From Pezicula radicicola (Eukaryota; Ascomycota; Leotiomycetes; Helotiales; Dermateaceae), in the NCBI GenBank assembly GCA_003008705.1, contig PDUO01000004.1, positions 310,001 to 374,000 on the forward strand: DNA of 64,000 bases, written 5' to 3'. Position numbers and translations under genes: made by a program. Numbering within the stretch: position 1 is the stretch's first letter; every line of letters begins with the position of its first letter. The notes under the pieces were generated by a model. It was not told the DNA's origin. It saw only the letters and a program-made list of their open reading frames with translations, and did not search any database. This document shows, piece by piece, positions 56,682-64,000 of this stretch.

Positions 56682-59063
56682 ATGGCCATCAATATTGACC
56701 CAGCACGTCCATCGCTCATGAGGATGGATGGTAACGGAGAAGGTAATTATGCTTCTACCGCTTCCTTGTATTGTGAATTTCAGGAGACAGATCAAGGGCT
56801 TACACTACCACCCAAGATACAGTCAAATGATTCATTTGAATCTGAACCAGCTGAAACAAGCTTTTGGGGCTATGAAGACTTGTTTCCATGCACATTGAGT
56901 AGCGCCGACTTAGATGCTCTTCTTGGATTTGTTCAACCGGAACTCCTTGGAGATGAGGGACGGAAAGAGAAGTCATGGGTCCATACCCTAAAGGATCACG
57001 TCGGATGTCAGCCGTCTGAACCAGTAAGCAAAGGGAGTTTTACCGGAAACCTCTTGGGAAAGTCCACTGTGTCATTTGTCGGAGAAGATGAATCAGTAAG
57101 GTTAGAAGCCTGCGTGCATAACAGTGCTAACTATCTCCAGATCCCTGCCGTAAAAGGTGGCAATGCGAGTGCCTCAGCGCCAAAGGCGCTTGTCACACAC
57201 AATGTAGAACAGTGTGGGCATTGCACAGTTGAATCTCAGTGTGAGTTACAAGGCGTGCACGTTGCTGGTAAGAATGAGGCAAAGCCTACAAGTCAGTGTA
57301 AAGCTCAGAGGTCATACTCAGAGCAGTACAGTGACAATACATCTGGTGAGGAACGTAGCAACTCAGAAGCATGCCGATCAATGCCTGCAGTTGAGAATCC
57401 TGATGCGGTACAATCTTCGCTGTCGGATGAGAGCTGGGAGGAGTTGATTGTTCCAAATGATGACTGGGCAACCAGTGGCTGCAACGAACAATCCAAAACC
57501 GCTAAGAGCTTGAGTATTATGAATGAAAGAGGAGAGGATAGGCCCGAGTACTCGCCTTACGGCCCAGATTGTCCAATTTCAAGTGTGGAACCGGGTAATA
57601 TTTTCTCTGGAAGTTTTGAGAGAGATGGTGACGGTAGTAAAGGTGGTGAGCCGGCAGATCAAGAAACACTTCCTGTCGGGGTAAGATCCGAGAGGGCGCC
57701 GCTGTTTAGTTCTGGTCACGAATATCAACAACCACTTCAACCAGCACGTCTTCAAGATTCTCCTCCGCAAACCAATCATCACAATAAAGACGACGGAGTC
57801 AGTACTTCGTGCCCGTCTCTTGCGCCAGAACGAATACTTCTTCCTCTTGCTTTCTGCCTTGAAGACAAGAATTCCGGCCCATCGGTCGCAGCCATCATTG
57901 GAGATCTGAAGAGACTGTTACGCAGCAAGCTTGGAGGTTCAGCGCTCGACAGCACGTTTACTGCACCAACTGAGATTGACGAGGGTCTATTTCCAGGATT
58001 CGAGAAGTTACTACAAACATTCCAAACCAACTCTAAATTTAAAAGGAGTGTGATTACTTGGCTGGCTAGAAAGATGCATAACGGTAAGCTTGGCTCCCTC
58101 TGTCCTACGGACGCAATGCTAACACATCTCTTAGGAGAGTACCTTGGTACTGGACCTCGCAAGGGTGGACTTGATCCTGGAGAAATTGAATGGCTTGAGT
58201 CACTTGGCGCTCACCAACACAAGGACGCTATTATCGATTTGTTACAATTTCGCAAAGCCGATCATGAACAACATATTGCGGAAATGTCGCGCCTGTCAGC
58301 CCAGCTTGCGTATCTACAAAACGATTTGCAACAGACGATGGCAAGAGCTGGTGCCTTTAGAGATGCCTTGTTGAATGTCAAGACTGGATCTGTTGTTAAC
58401 AATGGACCTTCTCAAGACCTTCAGACGCCATATGTTGTCCAAACGTTCACCAATAGTCAAATCCCACAGAAAGCGTCTCACAACTATGAAGAGATCGCCA
58501 AGAGTTCATCCTTTGACGAAAATTCAACATCAGTCAGTGACGCAGGAGGCGGTACGTGGAAATGTCTGCGAATCGAAAATGGTGTCCAGTGTGGACAACT
58601 CAACGATGTACGTCTTCGAGGCCGTGACAAGGGCCCATCTGTCGTGCGAAAGAAATGTTCAAAATGCAAGAAGATGGTTGCGGATCACGAGAAGGAATTC
58701 TTTATGACAAACCCAGACCCTCAATCCAAGAAGACCAAGAGAAAGTATGATCACGATGATCTATATGCCTATACTTCCTCTCCAGCGGCTGGCTCTTCTA
58801 CATATGATCCCCGAAAGATGGCACGCTCCAATGAATTCCCTGACAATCAGACGCCACTCGACCAGGGCTTTAGCCTCCAGTCAACAGCTGGGTTTGAATC
58901 GCCAATCGGTCTTCCGTCTTCCCTCAACCTCTCTGGCGAAATCTCGTCCGGCCCTGACGACCAATTTACAGAAAACTGTACTCTGGGCTTCCCGCAGTAT
59001 GAAGGCTTGCCAGAGGGTTTTCCCGACTTTAGTGGATGGGATGGTCGACGTGATGGGGCATGA
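56682..59063 (+). CDS. Hypothetical protein with coiled coil and C-terminal Cys4 motif (793 aa)
   Basis: Single exon. I do not recognise the family. The first 380 residues are polar and acidic with few predicted structures. A helical region follows: GPSVAAIIGDLKRLLRSKLG, then FPGFEKLLQTFQTNSKFKRS and LTHLLGEYLGTGPRKGG. A coiled coil at about 520-570 (HIAEMSRLSAQLAYLQNDLQ) comes next. Near 626-670 is a four-cysteine, probably zinc-binding motif: WKCLRIENGVQC, then KKCSKCKKMVADHE, followed by a basic KKTKRKYDH that could be a nuclear signal. The tail is acidic with aromatic residues (FPQYEGLPEGFPDFSGWDG), reminiscent of an activation domain. A regulator of transcription is a plausible but unproven reading. 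Confidence 0.85.
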   Translation: MAINIDPARPSLMRMDGNGEGNYASTASLYCEFQETDQGLTLPPKIQSNDSFESEPAETSFWGYEDLFPCTLSSADLDALLGFVQPELLGDEGRKEKSWVHTLKDHVGCQPSEPVSKGSFTGNLLGKSTVSFVGEDESVRLEACVHNSANYLQIPAVKGGNASASAPKALVTHNVEQCGHCTVESQCELQGVHVAGKNEAKPTSQCKAQRSYSEQYSDNTSGEERSNSEACRSMPAVENPDAVQSSLSDESWEELIVPNDDWATSGCNEQSKTAKSLSIMNERGEDRPEYSPYGPDCPISSVEPGNIFSGSFERDGDGSKGGEPADQETLPVGVRSERAPLFSSGHEYQQPLQPARLQDSPPQTNHHNKDDGVSTSCPSLAPERILLPLAFCLEDKNSGPSVAAIIGDLKRLLRSKLGGSALDSTFTAPTEIDEGLFPGFEKLLQTFQTNSKFKRSVITWLARKMHNGKLGSLCPTDAMLTHLLGEYLGTGPRKGGLDPGEIEWLESLGAHQHKDAIIDLLQFRKADHEQHIAEMSRLSAQLAYLQNDLQQTMARAGAFRDALLNVKTGSVVNNGPSQDLQTPYVVQTFTNSQIPQKASHNYEEIAKSSSFDENSTSVSDAGGGTWKCLRIENGVQCGQLNDVRLRGRDKGPSVVRKKCSKCKKMVADHEKEFFMTNPDPQSKKTKRKYDHDDLYAYTSSPAAGSSTYDPRKMARSNEFPDNQTPLDQGFSLQSTAGFESPIGLPSSLNLSGEISSGPDDQFTENCTLGFPQYEGLPEGFPDFSGWDGRRDGA

Positions 59064-59616
59064 TTGCAGTCAATGATGAAGAACAAGTGGCATTAGGAAG
59101 TGGTTATTTATTACGGGGAATGAAATGTTGAGTGTACGCATGCAATCATGCTTTCTTTGCTGTGTGTTAGTTCTACACCAATGGTGCAGGAGAGTCCTGC
59201 TTGTACGTATAAATGTCAATACAATGTTATGAAATGATAAGCATGCTTTTGCGAGACATGTAGTGTGCATTAAAGCATTTCTAATAAGTTAGGATGCTAC
59301 TCAAATTCGGTCCCCGTTCATAACCCTTACCCATCATCGTGTTCTCTTCAAAGCTCATAGCTAAAATAGAACAGAATCATGAGACGTACCTAAGAAGAAA
59401 GTTTAACTGTCCTGCCTTGAAAGTAAAGAAAACATAGAACGTGCAGGAATACCGCCGCTTTTCTAGTCTCAGCTGAGTTGAGTGGCATAAAATAACTGCA
59501 TTTACTCAATAAAGATAATAAGAGGAACAGTGAGAGCAGAAGTTGTAGATAATAAGCTACATAATTAATCTGAATGTGTGAGGGGAGAAGTTGAGCCCTG
59601 GTTCAGTTGGTGGATT

Positions 59617-59724
59617 GATTTGAGTAACCTACTTGATTCTAGTAACCTAGTTAATTTAAGTAACTCACTTAGTTTCAGTAACTCACTTGATTTGAGTAAC
59701 TTACTTGATTTAGGTAACTTATTC
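59617..59724. repeat. 18-bp minisatellite, six tandem units
   Basis: Six consecutive 18-bp units, consensus GATTTGAGTAACTCACTT; units differ from each other at about 2-6 positions, and the phase is exact across all 108 bp. Confidence 0.93.
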
Positions 59725-60435
59725 TAATCGAAAATAATCACTTACAAGCCGATTCACACGAGTACCTTAAAAGGTCATCAGCACCATCATTATCACAACC
59801 AGATAACTGGGACATACTATAGGAGTAGAAGTCAGACTTTCAAACTCCAACTCCAACCCCCCCCCTTTTAAAGGTGACTATACTCACTACGTTTACAAAG
59901 TAGATAATATACTAACTTAAACATACCTTCCCGGAAGCCACCTATACTAACCTTGGACTAAGTGTAGGAACAAGAAGAGCCGCCGAGAACCTTATTACTT
60001 TGGGCACTGGAACTAGCTTTATTATGGTTTAAGTATTCTATAGTAGTATTAGAATATACATATTCAGTAATTTGATATAGGACATCTATTATCTGCCATA
60101 TAAATGAAATATTCTTCCATCTACAGCAAAAAAATCAGAGTTTATATCTCATAATTTTCTAGTGTTGTCTCCCTAGCTGAATGTCTGTTGAGATCTTCCG
60201 GGACTACTGTAGAAAGCCAGAGCGTTGATATCTGGACACATAGATGTACAGATGTACAGATGGCTAATCCAATACATCATTATATTATGAGGCAAGGTTG
60301 AAATCAACTTTTCTGCACCTAGCATTTGTCAATTACCACCAGCTCCTCATATTTAAGCAGTAGGGTTTTCTTTTCTATATCTTGTATTGAACGCGCTCTA
60401 CTCCACTTACAAACATTCTACATAACATCGTAAGT

Positions 60436-60496
60436 GTATCTATATCTATATCTGTATCTGTATCTGTATCTGTATCTGTATCTGTATCTGTATCTA
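60436..60496. repeat. (TATCTG)n hexamer microsatellite
   Basis: Begins with TATCTA units and passes into at least seven TATCTG units. Confidence 0.95.
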
Positions 60497-60545
60497 TGTT
60501 ATGACACAGACCGTGATCGGCAGTAATTCCAATGAAACCACCCCT

Positions 60546-62161
60546 CTACAACTTAGCCTTAGGCTTATCTTGTTTCAACATCGTGTCCGCTACGATGCGG
60601 CGTTGAATCTTGCCTGTGGCAGTCTTAGGCATGTTGTTGGTGAAGTAAATCTACGAAAGTCAATACAGCGCACCCTTATGAAACATCCACCAAGAAATGA
60701 GAAGGGACTTGCCTTTTTAGGAACCTTAAACTTGGTTACCTTCTCTGCAACCCACTGTCTCAACTCGCCCTCGCCCAACTTCTGTCCGCTCTTCAAAACA
60801 ATAGCAACACCAACTTCCTGCCCATATATCTCGTCCGGGATAGCAAAACTGACAGCTTCAGAAACAGCAGGGTGGCGAGCAAGAACATTATCCAGCTCGA
60901 TTGGGCTGATCTTCTCGCCTCCCTTGTTGATGAGTTCCTTGATTCGGCCAGTAATGATGACATAGCCGTCCTTATCTTTCTTACCCTGGTCTCCGGTTCT
61001 GAAGAAGCCATCCTGCGTAAAGGATTCCTTATTGGCTTTATCGTTATTCATGTAGCCTTTCGTAACATTCTCACCTCGGATGCAGATCTCGGCTTCTGCA
61101 CCTTGCTTGACTTCCTTTCCGTCGTGGTCAAGGATCTTGACTTCGACTCCTTGGCCGATACCGACACTACCTGGTTGGCGCTTTCCGTTTTTGGGGAGTG
61201 GGTTGGAAGTCATCTGATGGGAGGCTTCTGTCATGGCGTAGGCCTCAAGAACTGGGGCATTGTAGGTTTCCTCAAGCAGATGGAAAGTGGTTGGAGAGAG
61301 TGGTGAGGAACAGGATCTGATAAATCTGATGTTCGGCTTGGTAGTGGGAGGTGGATGTTTAAGCAGGATCTGGTGAATTGTTGGCACTGCGGTGTACCAG
61401 TTTGCTTTATACTTAATAAAGTCGTCCCAGAACTCTGATGCCGAAAATTTGGGAGGCACGACCACTGACCCACCAGAGTGAAGAGGCGCGAGGAACGCAG
61501 CAAGAAGACCGTGAACATGGAACAATGGCATAACAAGCATTGTACGGTCCGCGGGTGTCAACTCATAAGTAGCCTTGATATTTCTCATCGTCCGAGTAAG
61601 GTTCTTGTGCGTCAAGGGAACGGCTTTCGGCCTGCCAGTCGTACCACTTGTGTGTAGTACCAAAGCAACATCATCTGGCTGTGCTCTCTCGACTCTCTGA
61701 TTTCCCTTGCCCTTAAGTTTACCCTCGTCTTTCACATCCAGAACCACCTCTCTGCCATTCCAATAGCACTCCGCAATAGCAGCGTTATATTTTCTCGCGG
61801 CGCGTACAGCAGCTCCGTCCTTTTGGAATGAACCCTTTGGTACGAGAGCAACGGCGGATTTGAGGTCGTCAATGTAAAACTCGAATTCTTCTTGCTTGTA
61901 TGCAGCATTGAGAGGAGCTGCGATGGCCCTCTGCCATGATGCTGCGAGGAAAGCGACAATGAATTCGTAGGTATTGGGGAGGGCAATTGAGACGGCAGAT
62001 TGTGGTGTGACGCCTAGCTTTGCGAGCTTCTTTTGAAAGGAGGCAACTTCTGCTGAGAGTTGATTATAGGAAACGGTAAGGGCATTAGGCTTTCCAGGAA
62101 TGATAATCGCCGTTGCATCTCCACGTTGTGGAAAGGAATTGGATAGAGTGGTGTCAGCCAT
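60546..62161 (-). CDS. pcs60: Peroxisomal AMP-forming acyl/oxalyl-CoA ligase (Pcs60/Fat2 type)
   Basis: Exons 62161-60713 and 60650-60546 give 517 aa. ANL-superfamily motifs are all present: P-loop-like TSGTTGRPKAVPLTHKN near 168-184, MPLFHVHGL, AYAMTEASHQM, the adenylate-binding FFRTGDQG, the hinge ITGRIKELINKGGEKI, and in exon 2 the catalytic lysine motif PKTATGKIQRR. The C-terminus is AKL, a peroxisomal PTS1-like signal. Yeast Pcs60 is a peroxisomal oxalyl-CoA synthetase for oxalate breakdown; a similar role is likely here. The single intron (60651-60712) begins with GC (AAG|GCAAGT), not GT. Reading through it would stay open for about 40 codons and lose both the catalytic lysine and AKL. 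The 505-bp upstream region is shared with the divergent SPF45 gene. Confidence 0.94.
60651..60712 (-). other. GC-AG intron of the CoA ligase
   Basis: GCAAGT...TTTCGTAG, 62 bp. Exact removal joins KVPKK to IYFTNNMPKTATGK, the conserved continuation. Confidence 0.93.
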
Positions 62162-62666
62162 GTTGGTCGAGGTTTCTGTAGAGAAAAGTGTTCAAAAGGG
62201 TTGAGGATATGATAAGGAGTGGGTTCAAGGCCAGTGGAACCAATTGACTAAGTGGTGTTTGCAGAGGAAGATATGGTTTCTATTCTGTATTTCTGTATCA
62301 AACAGACTTGACAATGGAATTCGGAGTTTCTACGGGGTTGGAGAAGGGTTCATGACGTTTTGTATCGAGCTTCAGAAATATTGCCGTCGCTTGTTACGAA
62401 AGTCCTACGAAGTAGTGGGATCATACACCGAAAGTAGACGGTGCCAAGCTTCGCTTCATATACGCTGGGACCCTGAACCTGGAACCTGGAAAATACCAAG
62501 GCTACTTACTGTATTTTAGCTGGGTTTGTCCACTGTCACATGACGTAGCCCAATGGGAGTAGTTGGGATCACATGACAAGGCTGACATTATTGGACCCTC
62601 TCGCCTTCTGACTTTCGCGACGGCAACACCATTGCATGTCACTCACACTGTCTTACACGCCCCATC
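62162..62666. promoter_or_regulatory. Shared divergent promoter, CoA ligase and SPF45 gene
   Basis: Contains two TCACATGAC-like sites (near 62536 and 62570) and a CCAAT box between them. Regulatory function is inferred. Confidence 0.4.
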
Positions 62667-64000
62667 ATGTCGAATCCACCTCCACGAGGCAGAGGTCTCT
62701 CTTTATACGCCAATCTCCTCGATCCTACAGCTGCGACACCTGGCTCCGTGTCAAAAGGGCCAGTAATCTTCAAGAATGGCGGCGCGGACAGTCCAGGAGA
62801 AGATGCTTCAGCGAAGAAGCCTCAAATAGATGCCGGTAGATCTTTCATTCAATAAAAGACTTTTACATGGATCAGATTGCTCACGTTTTGCGATTTGCGT
62901 TGGCCTGAATAGCCGCTCTCAGATTTCAACCTACACGAAGACCACAACTCTCTAACCAGAAACCGAAGCCAAAACCAAAGTCAGCGTTCCCAAAAGCTGC
63001 CTCTCCAGATGCAGGAATTGCAAAACCTAGCGCGCCTGTCGCTCCAACAGCATCTAGTACCCAGAAGCTCCCAGCAAAGAGCACATTGGCCGATTGGACA
63101 GCCGTAGGGGACGACGATGATGTGAATGGTTTCTATGGAGGCGGAGAGAAAAGGCAAAGAGGCGGCAGGAAGAGGAGAAGGAAGAATAAGGAAGAATATG
63201 CTATTGCACAAGATTGGGATGATATCTACGATCCAACTAGGCCCAATAACTACGAGGAGTATAAACACAGCGATGAGAAAATCCGAGAAGTCAGGGAATG
63301 GAAGGACAGGCTGTATGCACACAGAATAGCCAGGCCAGCACAGAGCGATAAAGACAGCGATGATGAGGAGCCTTATAGACCACAAATGGGTAGTAAGTAT
63401 TGTAGCATGATTTTGAATGGCCTGATGCTAACATTATAGATCAATTTGCGCCACCTCCGAGTTATTCATTTGCTCCCCCGCCGATGGATTCTCCGCCTCC
63501 AAAGCCTGCAAAATCCCCCCAGGAAGATTCATACAGCCCTAATCTCACACATGATGCCGTTCCAGCACGTGCAGCTGACTTACCTGATCTTTCACCGGCG
63601 CCCGTCGTCCCTGGAGCTATATCTCGTGCCCCTGTCCGCTATAATCTGCCACCTGCTCCTAGCGAATTGCCGGCTTCTGAAGCAGAGCTTGAGAAAGCGC
63701 TCGAGGAAGAGCCTGATGATGACGAAGAACAAGGCGCCGTTCCAACAGATGATGCTCCTCGTTCCACTCGTCCAGGCCAGAAAGGCTTTGCTGAACGTCT
63801 GATGTCTAAGTATGGATGGAGTAAGGGCTCGGGACTAGGAGCAGATGGTAGTGGAATCATCAACCCGCTGAGCGTAAAAGTCGAAAAGCGCAAAAAGAAA
63901 TCGGATGCTGAGGGTGGTGGATTTAGAGAGCCTGGTGGGCGTGGAAAGATTATTGGAGGCCAGCGGAGAGTGCCAGATAAGAAGGAATCCGAAGCCGGGA
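62667..64000 (+). CDS. SPF45/RBM17-like splicing factor, partial at the window edge
   Basis: Exons 62667-62835, 62913-63392 and 63440-64000 (continues beyond the window). The N-terminus GRGLSLYANLLDP and the segment AALRFQPTRRPQLSNQKPKP match fungal SPF45 proteins, as does ADWTAVGDDDDVNGFYGG followed by DWDDIYDPTRPNNYEEYKHS and IREVREWKDRLYAHR. A proline-rich linker leads to a G-patch domain (FAERLMSKYGWSKGSGLG, near residue 340). An RRM/UHM is expected downstream but is not in the window. SPF45 acts in the second step of splicing and alternative 3' splice site choice, and its plant relative is DRT111. The second intron donor is GTAAGT at 63393, giving MGNQFAPPP; an earlier GT three bases upstream could be used as an alternative. 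Confidence 0.93.

Larger units (their letters stand above)
59064..60545. other. Convergent intergenic region with minisatellite and microsatellite
   Basis: 3' flanks of the orphan gene and the CoA ligase. Contains the best copy of the 18-bp minisatellite (59617-59724) and a (TATCTG)n run (60436-60496). No gene seen. Confidence 0.6.

Noticed and set aside
60590..60650. C-terminus of the CoA ligase as read without splicing
   Set aside because: It lacks the catalytic lysine motif and AKL; splicing the GC-AG intron restores both.
1..64000. Functional cluster of autophagy/proteasome/TOR genes (nbr1, sts1, UBX, lst8)
   Set aside because: They are spread over 55 kb among unrelated housekeeping genes on both strands; no sign of co-regulation.
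1..64000. tRNA genes, rRNA, CRISPR arrays or secondary-metabolite genes
   Set aside because: No A-box/B-box pair, rRNA-like sequence, spaced direct repeats or PKS/NRPS/terpene motifs were found by reading both strands; a tRNAscan run would settle the tRNA point.

Overview
The window looks like nuclear DNA of a filamentous ascomycete (Pezizomycotina). This is inferred from dense intron-containing genes on both strands, introns of about 47-140 bp with GT...CTAAC/CTGAC...AG signals, and fungal orthologues such as an AtfA-type bZIP factor, Sts1/Cut8, Mpe1 and a fungal Scs2. A Leotiomycete is a reasonable guess, but nothing here proves the class. I saw no rRNA, tRNA, CRISPR array or intact transposon.

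Layout, left to right: an NBR1-type autophagy receptor (-, 3-2768); a metallo-beta-lactamase-fold lactonase-like hydrolase (-, 4313-5377); a Barentsz/CASC3 exon-junction protein (+, 6665-8866); the AtfA stress bZIP factor (-, 11116-12853); a GST-like protein with a C-terminal beta-rich extension (-, 15069-16383); a small orphan protein (-, 17815-18084); Mpe1, a 3'-end processing factor (-, 21021-22970); an unresolved reading frame broken by in-frame TAGs (-, 24253-24900); Sts1/Cut8 (+, 25542-26525); Rad52 (+, 28661-30441); Scs2/VAP (-, 31060-32295), divergent from a UBA-UBX protein (+, 32981-34074); a 1,227-residue RGG/low-complexity protein (-, 36280-40562); an Aco2/AcoB-type mitochondrial aconitase (+, 42304-44910); a PHD-finger protein (-, 46269-49262), divergent from an Scy1/Cex1-type pseudokinase (+, 50383-53069); Lst8 (-, 54306-55528), divergent from a 793-residue orphan (+, 56682-59063); a peroxisomal Pcs60-type AMP-forming CoA ligase (-, 60546-62161), divergent from an SPF45-type splicing factor that runs off the right edge (+, 62667-64000).

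The genes are mostly housekeeping and do not form a pathway cluster. Several serve proteostasis and membrane traffic (Nbr1, Sts1, UBX, Scs2, Scy1, Lst8), RNA metabolism (Barentsz, Mpe1, SPF45) or stress and repair (AtfA, Rad52), but no co-regulated operon-like arrangement is visible. Exon models were built by hand from splice signals. In every complete multi-exon model the summed exon length is a multiple of three and the protein continues through the expected family motifs.

The most unusual structure lies outside the obvious genes: two long imperfect inverted repeats (14504-14621 and 23863-24008) able to form extended hairpins; an AT-rich 18-bp minisatellite dispersed in at least five intergenic stretches in both orientations; two GC-AG introns at functionally decisive places (the AtfA basic region and the peroxisomal ligase C-terminus); two 54-bp stop-free in-frame introns; and a set of coding exons of 8 to 23 nt that ORF-based annotation would miss.
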